From positions 627,501-691,500 of the forward strand of contig NZ_CP114029.1 in the NCBI RefSeq assembly GCF_026898155.1: DNA of 64,000 bases, read 5' to 3'. The notes under the pieces were generated by a model that did no database searches, was not told the origin of the DNA, and was given only the letters and a program-made list of their open reading frames with translations. The position numbers and the translations under genes are program-made. The DNA is from Jiella pelagia. GTDB lineage: Bacteria > Pseudomonadota > Alphaproteobacteria > Rhizobiales > Rhizobiaceae. Of the stretch, positions 47,423 through 57,656 are shown in pieces; within the stretch, counting starts at the first letter, position 1, and every line of letters begins with the position of its first letter.

Positions 47423-49102
47423 ATGATCCGCAAGCTTCTCGCAACGACGGCCATAGCGGCTTTCCTGACTGCCCCGGCCGTCGCCCAGGACGCGGCCACG
47501 ACCAATCAGCCGGCACAGCAGCCGGCGGCGACGCAGCCCGCGGGCGATGCCATGTCCGGCACCACTCAGGCCGCCGCTTCCGGTAACTTCCTCACCAAAC
47601 TCTCGGACGACCAGTATCTGGCGAGCGAGTTGAACGGCAAATCGCTCTACGACGGCGAGGGCGAGGATGCCCAGTCCATCGGCGACATCCAGAACTTCCT
47701 CGTCGGCAGCGACGGCAAGGTTGTTGCTGCGATCGTCGATGCCACGGTCAACGACGAGTCCAAGGTCATCGCCATCCCGTTCCAGAAAATCGGCTGGACG
47801 ATGGGCCAGGACAACGAGACCCGCGCCGTCCTCAAGGCCGACATGAACGAGCTTTCGAGCGCGCCGACGTTTCAGACCCGCGAGGATCAGCAGGCAGCGC
47901 AGCAGCAGGCTTCGGCCGGCACCGGCGTGATGCAGCCGGCTGATGGTTCGACGATGGCGACCGGCAATGCGCCGGCTTCCGGCGACCAGCAGATGGCGAC
48001 CCAGCAGACGGACGGCACCATGGAGCCGACTGACGGTACTGCCGACCAGTCGATGGCCGCGAACGACAGCGGCAACATGGCCGCCGGCAAGACCGACCGC
48101 CAGGCTGCCACCACCGATGCAGGCTCCACCGAGTATCTGGCAACGGTCGGCTCCGACCAGTACCTGACCCAGAACCTCATCGGCAGCAACATCTACTCGG
48201 GTCCCGGAGACGATGCCGATGACATTGGCGGCATCAAGGACCTCGTCCTTGCTTCGTCCGGTCAGCTCGATGCGGCGGTTGTCGGCGTCGGCGGGTTTCT
48301 CGGCATTGGCGAGAAGGACGTGGCCGTACCGTTCGACCAGCTCAACATGGCCCGCAACGAAGACGACGAGCCACGCATCACCGCTACCCTCGACAAGGAA
48401 GCGCTGACGCAGGCGCAGGAGTTCGACGACGAGAAGCCGTCTGACCAGATGGCGACCAACGACGGCACCCAGCAGGCCGCGCAGAACGATCAGATGGCTG
48501 CGACGACCACGGGTGCAGCGGCCGGAACAGCAGCGGGCGTGGCGGCGTCGAACGCCGGGAACCAGGTTGAGCAGACCGCTCAGACCACCGATCAGGCCAT
48601 GGAAAATGCTGCCGGCCAGACCGAGCAGATGGCCCAGAACACCATGACCACCGCGGGTGATGCAACGACCACAGCATCGACGGGCGGCAGCCAGCGCCAG
48701 GGTCTCACCCAGGTGCAGGACGACGCTACCCTCACCGCCGACGATCTGATGGGGACGACCGTCTACGGTCCGAACGACGAGAGCGTCGGCGACATCGGCG
48801 ACATCGCGATGAATGCCGAAGGCCGGGTCGACGCCGTGATCGTCGACGTCGGCGGCTTCCTCGGCATCGGCGAGAAGCCGGTTGCCGTCGGCATGGACAA
48901 CCTGAACTTCATGCGCGACCAGGACGGTACGCTGTATCTCTACACGCAGTTCACCCAGGACCAGCTGGAGAACGCGCCGGAGTACAATCAGGATACCTAT
49001 GCCGAGAACCGTGACTCCATGCGGATCCAGGGGGGCGGTACCAACGGGGCGGCAACCACGTCGGATCAGCCGGCCCAGGGCGCTGTCCAGCCGGCGAACT
49101 GA
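47423..49102 (+). CDS. Exported protein with three PRC-barrel domains
   Basis: A 559-residue exported protein. A signal peptide (about 1-21, ending APAVA) is followed by three PRC-barrel-like domains at about 55-140, 236-325 and 432-515. Domains 2 and 3 share VGGFLGIGEK and are the most alike; domain 1 is divergent. The linkers are long, acidic and Gln/Thr/Ala/Met-rich, poor in hydrophobic residues. Single PRC-barrel exported proteins are common stress genes in Hyphomicrobiales, and a triple version is less usual. It may be EcfG-dependent. Function unknown; a strong terminator follows. Confidence 0.82.
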   Translation: MIRKLLATTAIAAFLTAPAVAQDAATTNQPAQQPAATQPAGDAMSGTTQAAASGNFLTKLSDDQYLASELNGKSLYDGEGEDAQSIGDIQNFLVGSDGKVVAAIVDATVNDESKVIAIPFQKIGWTMGQDNETRAVLKADMNELSSAPTFQTREDQQAAQQQASAGTGVMQPADGSTMATGNAPASGDQQMATQQTDGTMEPTDGTADQSMAANDSGNMAAGKTDRQAATTDAGSTEYLATVGSDQYLTQNLIGSNIYSGPGDDADDIGGIKDLVLASSGQLDAAVVGVGGFLGIGEKDVAVPFDQLNMARNEDDEPRITATLDKEALTQAQEFDDEKPSDQMATNDGTQQAAQNDQMAATTTGAAAGTAAGVAASNAGNQVEQTAQTTDQAMENAAGQTEQMAQNTMTTAGDATTTASTGGSQRQGLTQVQDDATLTADDLMGTTVYGPNDESVGDIGDIAMNAEGRVDAVIVDVGGFLGIGEKPVAVGMDNLNFMRDQDGTLYLYTQFTQDQLENAPEYNQDTYAENRDSMRIQGGGTNGAATTSDQPAQGAVQPAN

Positions 49103-49134
49103 CCTCGCGCACCATCGCACGACAAAATGATCGG

Positions 49135-49163
49135 AGGGCCCGCTGCAGAGCGGGCCCTTTTTT
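49135..49163 (+). terminator. Rho-independent terminator of the PRC-barrel gene
   Basis: AGGGCCCGCT (49135-49144) pairs perfectly with AGCGGGCCCT (49149-49158), loop GCAG, followed by six T. Confidence 0.92.
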
Positions 49164-49327
49164 GCGAGAAGAACCGGGCGCAGCACGTATCAGCCGGCGC
49201 GAACATCGCCAGTCGGCACCGCGATTACAAATCGTTACACGTTGCAAGTAAAACTGCCGGATTGTCGAATATGCTGGTGGGCAGCTGCCCGCCCGTTCGC
49301 TCAACCCTTCTCGGAGAACCGCCACGC

Positions 49328-50734
49328 ATGGCCATGATCCGGCAAATCCTCGTCACCGTGGTCATTCTGGTGCTGATGGGGGCCGCCTACATCAAGCTTG
49401 AGCCTTCCGCCGGACCGGCATTGCTCGCCTCCGGCTTGCCGATGCCCGGCCCGGTGCGCGAGGCGATCGTCTGGCTTGCTCCTGATGAAGGCGGCGCGCC
49501 GCCGGCGGCTGCAACGGCAGGGCGTTCCCGCGGCGGCGGCGGTCCTCAGCTCGTCGTGGTCAACGCCGTGGAGAAGGGGCGGAGCCGGACGGAGATGCGG
49601 GCCATCGGAACCGGCGAGGCGGCACGCTCCGTCACCGTCTATCCCGACAACACGACCGGCATCATCGAGACCGTCGCCGTACGTTCCGGGGACGCGGTTC
49701 AAGCCGGCGACCCCTTGGTGGTGCTCGACCATTCGTCGGAGGAACTTGCCGTTGCAAGAGCCCGGATCGCCATCGACGCGGCCGAGGAGAAGCTCACCCG
49801 ATACCAGCGGCTGCAGCAGTCGCGGACGATTTCCAGCGTCGAGGTCAACGACGTCATCCGCGAGCGCGACAATGCGCGTCTCGACCTGCGTTCTGCCGAA
49901 ATCGCGCTCGAAAAGCGCACCGTGCGGGCCCCGATCGCCGGCCGGATCGGCATCGTCTCCGTCGACACCGGCGACCTCGTCAGTGCGCAGACGGCGATCG
50001 CCAAGGTCGACGACCGCGGCGAGATCAAGGTTGTCTTCTATACGCCGGAGAGCTTCGTCTCCGAATTGAATCGCGACGCGCCGGTGCAGGCGGTTCCGAC
50101 CGCCCAGCCTGACAAGGTCTTCGAAGGTCATATCAGTGCCATCGACAGCCGCCTCGACGAGGCCAGCAGGACGCTGCGCACCGAGGCGCTGGTTGACAAC
50201 CGGGAGGACACGCTGCGGCCCGGCATGTCCTTCACCGTCTCGCTTTCCCTCGAGGGCGAGGAATATCTGTCGGTCGATCCGCTTTCGGTCGTCTGGGAGC
50301 GGACCGGCCCGATCGTCTGGAAGATCGTCGACGGCAAGGCCGTCAAGGCGCCGATCTCGATCGTCGAACGCAACATCGACCGCGTCCTCGTCTCGTCGAA
50401 TGAACTGAAGGCCGGCGACGCCGTGGTGGTCGAGGGCCTGCAGTCGATGCGCCCCGGCATCGATGTGCGGACCGACACCGAAACCGGTACGCCGCCGGTC
50501 GCCGGCGCCTCCGCGGCCGGCGCTGGCCCGAGCCAGGCGAGCGTCAAAGGCAGGGCCGTCGAAGGCGACCGCCGCGCTGCGGCCGCAAGCCCATCGGGTC
50601 TTCTCGGTGTAGCCGTCGCGCGCGAATTGCCGGCGCCGCCTCCTGCAGCACCCGGAGCGCCGACGGGCCAAGACCCTGCCCCCGCCCCCGCCCCCGCCCC
50701 CGAGGCAGCCGGCGGTGCGGAGACCCGCCCGTGA
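49328..50734 (+). CDS. RND efflux periplasmic adaptor protein
   Basis: A 468-residue membrane-fusion protein. One N-terminal membrane anchor (about 5-20) precedes the lipoyl-like hairpin domain (VAVRSGDAVQAGDPLVVLDHSSEE), a short coiled coil (AAEEKLTRYQRLQQSRTIS), the second lipoyl half (TVRAPIAGRIGIVSVDTGD) and a beta-barrel domain. The C-terminus is an unusual Pro/Ala-rich tail of about 70 residues, encoded partly by tandem GCCCCC-like repeats near 50680-50704. The stop overlaps the permease GTG start (GTGA). The drug or substrate is unknown; no outer-membrane TolC gene is adjacent. Confidence 0.9.
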   Translation: MAMIRQILVTVVILVLMGAAYIKLEPSAGPALLASGLPMPGPVREAIVWLAPDEGGAPPAAATAGRSRGGGGPQLVVVNAVEKGRSRTEMRAIGTGEAARSVTVYPDNTTGIIETVAVRSGDAVQAGDPLVVLDHSSEELAVARARIAIDAAEEKLTRYQRLQQSRTISSVEVNDVIRERDNARLDLRSAEIALEKRTVRAPIAGRIGIVSVDTGDLVSAQTAIAKVDDRGEIKVVFYTPESFVSELNRDAPVQAVPTAQPDKVFEGHISAIDSRLDEASRTLRTEALVDNREDTLRPGMSFTVSLSLEGEEYLSVDPLSVVWERTGPIVWKIVDGKAVKAPISIVERNIDRVLVSSNELKAGDAVVVEGLQSMRPGIDVRTDTETGTPPVAGASAAGAGPSQASVKGRAVEGDRRAAAASPSGLLGVAVARELPAPPPAAPGAPTGQDPAPAPAPAPEAAGGAETRP

Positions 50735-53700
50735 AGCCCGAAGCGCCGATCGACGGCCTGACCGCCTTCACCAGCCTGTTCATCCGGCGGCCGGTGCTCA
50801 CCATCGTCCTCAATCTTCTGATCGTCGTTGCCGGCCTTGCCGCGCTCAACGCGGTCGAGATCCGCGAACTTCCGAATGTCGACCGGCCGGTGATCAGCGT
50901 GTCGGTGAATTTCGACGGCGCCAGCCCCGAGACCATCGACCGTCAGATCACCAGCCAGATCGAGAGCGCCGTCGCCCGCGTCACCGGCATCGAGTCGATT
51001 TCCTCGCAGTCGGAATTCGGCGACGCCCGGGTCACCATCGAGTTTTCCGATGCGACCGATCTCAACGTCGCGGCGAGCGACGTGCGCGATGCCGTCAGCC
51101 GGATCTCGAACCAGCTTCCCGAAGGCGCCGACGAGCCGCGCATCGTCAAGGCCGATGCCGACGCGCAGGCGATCATGCGCCTCGCCGTCACTGCCAAGAA
51201 CGTGAAGATCGAGGATCTCACGACCCTCGTCGAGGACCGCATCGCAGATCAGCTCGCGGCCGTCGACGGCGTTGCCGACCTGCAGGTCTACGGCGAGCGC
51301 GAAAAGCTCATCTATGTCGACATCGATCCCGACAAGCTGGCGACCCGGGGCCTCACACTCGGCGATGTCGCGACGTCGCTGCAGAACGCGGCGATGGACG
51401 TTCCCGCCGGCTCCCTCGCCTCGCCGAGCCAGCAGCTGATCGTCAGGGCGGACGCCAACGTCAACTCACCGGAAGAATTCGAGGCGATCTATCTCGACGA
51501 CCGCACCCAGATCAGCGACGTCGCCACGGTGCGCTTCGGCCCGAACGAGGCCGCCTCGCAACTGAGGCGCAACGGCGAGACCGGCATCGGTCTCGGCGTC
51601 GTGCGTCAGGCCGGCTCCTCCACCCTCGACATTTCTGACGGCGTGCGCCGCGAGGTCGCCAACCTCAACCGGACGCTTCCGGAGGGCGTCCATGTCGAGG
51701 TGACGAGCGACGACGCGACCTTCATCAACGGCGCCCTGCACGAGGTCCAGCTTGCGATCGGGCTCGCCGTCGTCATCGTCATCGCGGTGATCTTCCTCTT
51801 TCTGCTCAATCTCCGCGCGACTTTCATTCCGGCCGTCACCATGCCGATCGCCCTCATCGGCGTGGTCAGCTTCATTTACGTGATGGGCTTTTCGATCAAT
51901 ATCCTGACCCTGCTCGCCCTGGTTCTGGCGACGGGGCTTGTGGTCGACGACGCCATCATCGTGTTGGAAAACATCGTTCGCTGGCGCGACATGGGGGTCA
52001 AGCCTCGGGCTGCGGCGGTCATCGGCGCCCGCGAGATGTTCTTCGCCGTGGTCTCGACGACCGCGACGCTCGCCGCCGTCTTCGTGCCGATCTCCTTCCT
52101 GCCCGGCCAGGCGGGCGGCCTGTTCAAGGAGTTCGGCTATGTCCTCGCCGCGGCCGTCGTCATCTCCTCCTTCATCGCCCTCACCCTCTGCCCGATGCTC
52201 GCCGCGACGTTCCTGAAGGCGCGCGAAGACGAGGGCAAGCCCGGTATCTTCGCCCGGGCGATCCGCTGGTTTGGCGGCCGGCTGGCCGGTCTTTACGCCG
52301 TCACGCTGCGTTTCTGCCTCGCCTTTCCGGTGGTCGTCATCGCCGCTGCGGCGCTGTTCTCCTTCAGCGCCTACACCGTTTTCCAGACAATGCCCCAGGA
52401 GTTGACCCCGTCGGAAGATCGCGCCGTCGTGCTGATGTCGATCAGCGGGCCGCAGGGGGCGAGTCTCGACTACACCAATGCCCAGGTTCGACGGATCGAA
52501 GACATTCTGATGCCCTATGTCGACAGCGACGAGGCAAAGAACGTGTTCGCCATCACCGGCCGCGGCGGCGCCAACCAGGCCTTCATGGTTGTCAGCCTCG
52601 CCGATTGGGCGGAGCGTGCGAGAACCCAGCAGGAGATCGTTTCCGAGATCAACGGCAAGCTGCGGAACATCGCCGGCGTCAGGGCCTTCGCCATCCAGCC
52701 GAATTCGCTCGGTATCCGCGGCGGCGGCCGCGGCCTGCAGTTCGCCATTGCCGGCCAGAGCTTTGATGAACTCTCCGAGAGCGCCGACACGCTGGTCGAG
52801 GCGATGCAGAAGGACGGGCGCTGGGGCACGGTGCGGCTGTCCAATGACGCCACCCAGCCGCAGCTGTCCGTCGTCATCGACCGTGCGAGGGCCTCCGACC
52901 TCGGCATCGAGATCGACGGGCTGGCCACCGCCATGCAGGCGCTGCTGGACGGCCGGGAGATCGGCCAGACCTACATCGGCGACAAGGAAGTGCCGATCCG
53001 GCTGATCTCCTCGAGCGATCCGGTCAACGACCCGGGCGACCTGCGAAACGTCTTCCTCAAGGCCTCGGACGGGCGGATCGTGCCGATGTCCACCGTCGCG
53101 ACGGTCGAGGAAAAGCCGATTGCGCCCTCGCTCGAACGCGAGAACCGCAGCCGCGCCGTGGCGATTACCGCCTCGCTTCCCGATGGCTACGCCATTCAGG
53201 ACGCCTGGACCGACGCCCAGGTCTTCGCCGAAGACTTTCTGCCGCAGACCCAGCGCCTCGTTCCTCTGGCGGAAGCTGCGACGCTGACCGAGACGAACAA
53301 TGGTCTGGCACTGGTCTTCGGCTTCGCCCTCGTCATCATCGTTCTCGTCCTCGCCGCCCAGTTCGAGAGCTTCGTCTCGGCCTTCATCATCATTGCCACG
53401 GTGCCGCTCGGCATCGCCTGCGCGATCTTCGCCCTGTCCTTCTTCGGAATGAGCCTCAATCTCTACAGCCAGATCGGCCTCGTCCTCCTGGTCGGGATCA
53501 TGGCGAAGAACGGCATCCTTATCGTCGAATTCGCCAACCAGCTGCGAGAACGCGGGATGCCGCTGCGCGAGGCGATCGAAGAGGCCTGCCTCATTCGCCT
53601 TCGGCCGGTGATGATGACCATGGTCGCGACCGTTGTCGGCGGCCTGCCGCTGGTCTTCGCGGCGGGCGCCGGCGCCGAGGCCCGCGTTGCCCTCGGCTAC

Positions 53701-53916
53701 GTTATTGTCGGCGGCCTCGGCCTCGCGACCTTCTCGACGCTGTACATCACGCCCGTCGCCTATCTCATCCTCGGCCGCTTCTCCTCGCCGGTTTCGGAAC
53801 GTACGGCGGAGCTTCACCGTGACGTTGCGGAAGCGGAACGTCGCCATGCGTTGGAAGAAGACAACGAGGCGGAACGCCGCGACGGTCAGGGCGGCCATCC
53901 GGCGCCGGCGGAGTAA
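50731..53916 (+). CDS. RND efflux pump inner-membrane permease (HAE1-like)
   Basis: A 1061-residue proton-driven RND transporter. The N-terminal helix (FIRRPVLTIVLNLLIVVAGL) leads to the first periplasmic porter domains. The TM4 proton-relay Asp pair is in TGLVVDDAIIVLENI, then the second periplasmic half and the TM10 region with LVGIMAKNGILIVEFANQLRE. The C-terminal 40 residues are charged. The start is GTG at 50731, overlapping the adaptor gene. Similar pumps in Hyphomicrobiales act on varied hydrophobic compounds. Confidence 0.94.
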   Translation: MKPEAPIDGLTAFTSLFIRRPVLTIVLNLLIVVAGLAALNAVEIRELPNVDRPVISVSVNFDGASPETIDRQITSQIESAVARVTGIESISSQSEFGDARVTIEFSDATDLNVAASDVRDAVSRISNQLPEGADEPRIVKADADAQAIMRLAVTAKNVKIEDLTTLVEDRIADQLAAVDGVADLQVYGEREKLIYVDIDPDKLATRGLTLGDVATSLQNAAMDVPAGSLASPSQQLIVRADANVNSPEEFEAIYLDDRTQISDVATVRFGPNEAASQLRRNGETGIGLGVVRQAGSSTLDISDGVRREVANLNRTLPEGVHVEVTSDDATFINGALHEVQLAIGLAVVIVIAVIFLFLLNLRATFIPAVTMPIALIGVVSFIYVMGFSINILTLLALVLATGLVVDDAIIVLENIVRWRDMGVKPRAAAVIGAREMFFAVVSTTATLAAVFVPISFLPGQAGGLFKEFGYVLAAAVVISSFIALTLCPMLAATFLKAREDEGKPGIFARAIRWFGGRLAGLYAVTLRFCLAFPVVVIAAAALFSFSAYTVFQTMPQELTPSEDRAVVLMSISGPQGASLDYTNAQVRRIEDILMPYVDSDEAKNVFAITGRGGANQAFMVVSLADWAERARTQQEIVSEINGKLRNIAGVRAFAIQPNSLGIRGGGRGLQFAIAGQSFDELSESADTLVEAMQKDGRWGTVRLSNDATQPQLSVVIDRARASDLGIEIDGLATAMQALLDGREIGQTYIGDKEVPIRLISSSDPVNDPGDLRNVFLKASDGRIVPMSTVATVEEKPIAPSLERENRSRAVAITASLPDGYAIQDAWTDAQVFAEDFLPQTQRLVPLAEAATLTETNNGLALVFGFALVIIVLVLAAQFESFVSAFIIIATVPLGIACAIFALSFFGMSLNLYSQIGLVLLVGIMAKNGILIVEFANQLRERGMPLREAIEEACLIRLRPVMMTMVATVVGGLPLVFAAGAGAEARVALGYVIVGGLGLATFSTLYITPVAYLILGRFSSPVSERTAELHRDVAEAERRHALEEDNEAERRDGQGGHPAPAE

Positions 53917-53959
53917 ACGCCCCCTTCCCGCCTCGCCCGGCAGTCGCTAGAAGCGCCCC

Positions 53960-55799
53960 ATGGCACTTCCTCCCCTTCTGCGCCTCGATGGCGTCGCGCT
54001 CACCTTCGGCGGCACGCCGCTCCTGTCCGGCGTCGAACTGAACGTCCTGCCGGGCGATCGCATCGCGCTGGTCGGGCGCAACGGCTCCGGCAAGTCGACC
54101 CTTCTGAAGATCGCCGCCCGCCAGGTCGAGCCCGACCGCGGCGAGGTCTTCCTCAAGCCCGGCACGACCCTGCGCTATCTTGCCCAGGAGCCGGACTTCG
54201 GCGATTTCCAGACGGTGGGCGAGTACGTCGCCGATGGTCTCGGGCCGGCGGACGATCCCTACCGTGTCACCTTCCTGATCGAATCGCTTGGCCTGACGGA
54301 GACGATGTCCCCGGCCAATCTGTCCGGCGGCGAGGCGCGCCGCGCGGCGCTTGCCAAGACGCTCGCCCCAGAGCCGGACATCATCCTCCTCGACGAGCCG
54401 ACCAACCATCTCGACCTGCCGACGATCGAATGGCTGGAGGGCGAGATCCGCCAGATCAAGAGCGCCCTCGTCGTCATCAGCCATGACCGACGATTTCTGC
54501 AGACGGTCACAAAGGCGACGGTGTGGCTCGACCGCGGCGGGGTGAAGCGCATCGACGAGGGCTTCGGCGCCTTCGAGGCCTGGCGTGACAAGGTGCTGGA
54601 GGAGGAAGAGCGCGACCTCCAGAAGCTCGACCGCAAGATCGTGCGCGAGGAGCACTGGCTGCGCTACGGCGTTACCGCCCGGCGGACCCGCAACCAGCGC
54701 CGCCTCGGCGAACTCCACGCCATGCGCCAGCAGCGCCGCGACACGAGGCGCGCCGTCGGCCAGGCGGTGATGCAGGCCGGCGAGACCCGCGAGAGCGGCA
54801 AGCTCGTCATCGAGGCGGAAGGCATTTCCAAGGCCTATGACGGCCGCACGCTGGTCAGGGACTTCTCCACCCGCATCGCGCGCGGCGACCGCATCGGTCT
54901 CGTCGGGCCGAACGGCGCCGGCAAGACGACGCTCTTGAAGATGCTCATCGGCGAGTTGAAGCCTGATTCAGGCAAGATCCGCCTCGGCACCAATCTCGAC
55001 CTCGCCTTCCTCGACCAGAAGCGCGCCAGCCTGAAGGACGACGTCGGCGTCGCCGAGGCACTGACCGACGGGCGCGGCGACCAGGTGATGGTCAATGGCG
55101 AGCCGCGCCACGTCGCCGGCTACCTGAAGGACTTCCTCTTCCAGCCCGAGCAGATCCGCACCCCCGTCGGCCAGCTCTCTGGCGGCGAACGGGCCCGGCT
55201 CCTGCTCGCCAAGACGCTGGCGACGCCGGCCAACCTCCTCGTCCTCGACGAGCCGACCAACGATCTCGACATGGAGACGCTGGATCTTCTCGAAGAGCTG
55301 ATCGCCGGTTATCCGGGAACGGTGCTGCTGGTCTCCCACGACCGCGACTTCCTCGACCGCACGGTGACTGGGGTGATCTCGCCCCAGGAGGACGGCGTCT
55401 GGCTGGAATATGCTGGCGGCTATTCCGACATGCTCGCCCAGAAGCGCGACGCGGCGGCGAACGAGAAGAAGCCGGCCAAAGCCGCCTCGCCCGCCCGGCA
55501 GAACGCCAAGGCGCCCGCCGCCTCCGGCCCGGGCGCTGGCGGTGGATCGTCCGCGAGCCTCGGGCAAGCTCTCATTCAAGCAGAAATTCGCCCTCGAAAC
55601 CCTGCCGAAGACCATCGCCGAACTCGAAACGGCCATCGCCAAGGCCGAGGCCGAGATGGCCGATCCCAGTCTTTTCTCGAAGAAGCCGGAGCGCTTCCAG
55701 CAGCTGGCCAAGCTGATCGACGAAAAGCGCGCGGCGCTGGCCAAGGCCGAGGACGAATGGCTGGAGCTGGAAATGCTCAAGGCCGAGATCGAGGGATGA
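53960..55799 (+). CDS. uup: ABC-F family ATPase, Uup-like (frameshifted in this sequence)
   Basis: A soluble twin-ABC protein acting on ribosomes or DNA structures. It shows Walker A GRNGSGKST, signature LSGGEARRAAL, Walker B IILLDEPTNHLD, the interdomain linker with RTRNQRRLGELHAMR, then a second Walker A GPNGAGKTT, LSGGERARLLLA and LLVLDEPTNDLD. The frame breaks at 55554-55562, where CGAGCCTCG has one extra base. Removing it gives SSGKLSFKQKFALETLP and the Uup-type C-terminal coiled coil ending LKAEIEG (stop at 55797-55799). The repaired length is 612 residues. This is the same 9-mer as in three other broken genes, so the break is probably not real. Confidence 0.9.
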
Positions 55800-55922
55800 G
55801 AACGGCTGCTGGCTGCGCGCCCCCGCGCGGCCGCAGGCTTGGCGATCAGTGGACGGGAACGACGGCTGCCGGGCCGGACCAGCGGCGGGCTGATCGGCGA
55901 CATGCCTCGCCCATCGCCACAG

Positions 55923-55952
55923 AAAAAGGGCCGCCCTTGCGGACGGCCCCTT
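55923..55952 (-). terminator. Terminator of flagellin gene 1
   Basis: On the minus strand AAGGGGCCG.. pairs with ..CGGCCCTT around a short GC-rich loop and is followed by a T-run, 38 bases after the flagellin stop. Confidence 0.8.
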
Positions 55953-55989
55953 CCTTGATGTCGTGCCTTCAGAGGCTGCGTGCTTTCGC

Positions 55990-57258
55990 TTAGCGGAAGA
56001 GCGACAGCAGCGACTGCGAGGACGAGTTGGCGATCGACAGAGCCTGAACGCCGAGCTGCTGCTGGGTCTGCAGGGCCTTGAGGCGGGTGGACTCCTCGGT
56101 CATGTCGGCATCGACCAGCGAGCCGACGCCCTCGGAAACCGTGTCCATCAGCTTGGAGACGAAGTCCTGCTGCAGATCGATACGGTTCTGGACGGCACCG
56201 ATGCTGGCGGCAGCCGTGGTGACCTGCGAGAGCGCCTCATCGACGACCTTGATGTAGGCCTGGACCTCGGCCGAGCCAGCCGAGGTGATGTCGATGTCCT
56301 CGACGCTGGTCGAGAAGGTGCCCGTCGCCGTTGCCGTGGTGTCGGTGGTCACGAGACCCATATCGGCCACCGCGATGGTGGAGGCGCCCGCGGTCGCAGC
56401 GTTGGTTACGGTGAAGCTCTCGAGCGAGCTGAAGCTCAGCGAGCCGTCCGAAGCGATGGCGACGTCGACGCCGTCGATGCCGGCATCCGACAGAGCCTGC
56501 TCATACACGGACTTCAGATCAGCGTTCGAACGGATCGTCGTGTCGCTGAGGCCAGCGGCAGCCAGGGTATCCTGGGTGATCTCGACGGTGCGGGCCGCGT
56601 CACCGTTCTGCGACACGGTGAAGGAGATCTTGTCGTCGGCAGCGGCGAAGTCGATCCCCGTCGTCTCGACCGTGGCGGAGCCGAGGGTGCCATCGAACTG
56701 GTCGATGTCGATCGTCTTGTCCAGGATGCCGGCGTCGGCGGAGTAGAGGCGGTAGCTGTCGATGTCGACGTCGATGGCGCCGACGCCGAGGGTGCCAGCA
56801 GCATCACGCGAGATCGAGGAAACGATCTGCTTGGTGGTGGTCGAGTCGGTGTTCGAGAGCCAGTTCTGGCCGGAGAACGAAGCCGAGTCGGACATCGTCT
56901 TCAGCTGCTCCTGCAGCGCCGTGATCTCTTCCTGAACCTTGCCCTTGTCGACGCCGTCCGAAGTGGCGGTCGTCAGCTTGGCCTTGATCTCGGACAGGAC
57001 GTCCTTGGCGGCGTTGAGGCCGGTGTAGGCCGCGTCAACCGTGGCTGCGCCGATGCCGAGCGAGTCGACGACGGCGGACATCGCCTGGTTGTCGGACCGC
57101 ATGGTGGTCGCGATCGACCAGTAGGCAGCGTTGTCCTGGGCTTCGGCGACGCGGTAGCCGGTCGAGATGCGGCCCTGGGTATCCTCGAGCGAGTTGTTGA
57201 TCGACTGCAGGCTCTGAAGGGCCGTCATTGCCGACGTGTTGGTGTTGATGCTGGTCAT
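55990..57258 (-). CDS. Flagellin 1
   Basis: A 422-residue flagellin. Both conserved ends that form the D0/D1 coiled core are present. The N-terminal TSAMTALQSLQSINNSLEDTQ through DNAAYWSIATTMRSDNQAMS comes first. The C-terminal IGAVQNRIDLQQDFVSKLMD to LKALQTQQQLGVQALSIANSSSQ comes last. The middle is Ser/Thr/Asp-rich and variable. No secretion signal is needed (type III export). It is nearly identical to flagellin 2 and shares its 5' leader. A multi-flagellin filament is typical of rhizobia. Confidence 0.96.
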   Translation of the reverse strand: MTSINTNTSAMTALQSLQSINNSLEDTQGRISTGYRVAEAQDNAAYWSIATTMRSDNQAMSAVVDSLGIGAATVDAAYTGLNAAKDVLSEIKAKLTTATSDGVDKGKVQEEITALQEQLKTMSDSASFSGQNWLSNTDSTTTKQIVSSISRDAAGTLGVGAIDVDIDSYRLYSADAGILDKTIDIDQFDGTLGSATVETTGIDFAAADDKISFTVSQNGDAARTVEITQDTLAAAGLSDTTIRSNADLKSVYEQALSDAGIDGVDVAIASDGSLSFSSLESFTVTNAATAGASTIAVADMGLVTTDTTATATGTFSTSVEDIDITSAGSAEVQAYIKVVDEALSQVTTAAASIGAVQNRIDLQQDFVSKLMDTVSEGVGSLVDADMTEESTRLKALQTQQQLGVQALSIANSSSQSLLSLFR

Positions 57259-57288
57259 AACTAACGTTCCATACGCAAGATACAGATA

Positions 57289-57384
57289 GGAACAATCCGG
57301 ATCGGCCGGGATAACGAAACGGCATCATGCCCATGGCCATTTGTATTTCTGTCTGGCCACTTCGCTATGACCGCAACATGGGAC
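57289..57384 (-). promoter_or_regulatory. Conserved flagellin 5' leader (copy 1)
   Basis: About 96 bp upstream of flagellin 1 closely match the sequence upstream of flagellin 2 (59038-59133). Within it TGGCCA at 57334-57339 and 57354-57359 can pair across a 14-base loop. In copy 2 the pairing positions changed together. GGCATCATGCC (57321-57331) is conserved in both. A post-transcriptional control site, for example for an FlbT-type regulator, is possible. Confidence 0.5.
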
Positions 57385-57656
57385 CCGGACTCACTCCAAA
57401 ACCTTAATCCCGAAGCATCCCCCAAACATCACCTGAATCACCCCTAATGGAATGCGAAAAGGCATAGTTAAGACGAAAATTGATTCATCATGTCGATTCA
57501 CCACGCGCATTAACCCTGCGGTCCGGCGTGATTTCTACTTCATCTCTCCAACCGTTCATGCTTAACAGCGAGGAAACGTCCAGACACCCAATGCGGCAGA
57601 CGCCGACACGGAGCGGAATGGCCGCCGGCGCGGGAGATCCTGGCCCACGAACGAAA
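57385..57656. other. Intergenic region between flagellins 1 and 2
   Basis: About 270 bp that should contain the flagellin 1 promoter. The DNA around 57400-57560 is AT-richer than its surroundings. I see no gene and no clear sigma-28 consensus. Confidence 0.45.

Noticed and set aside
51466..53898. 810-codon minus-strand frame opposite the RND permease
   Set aside because: Antisense shadow rich in Asp, Glu, Arg, His and Gly. The plus-strand permease is unmistakable.
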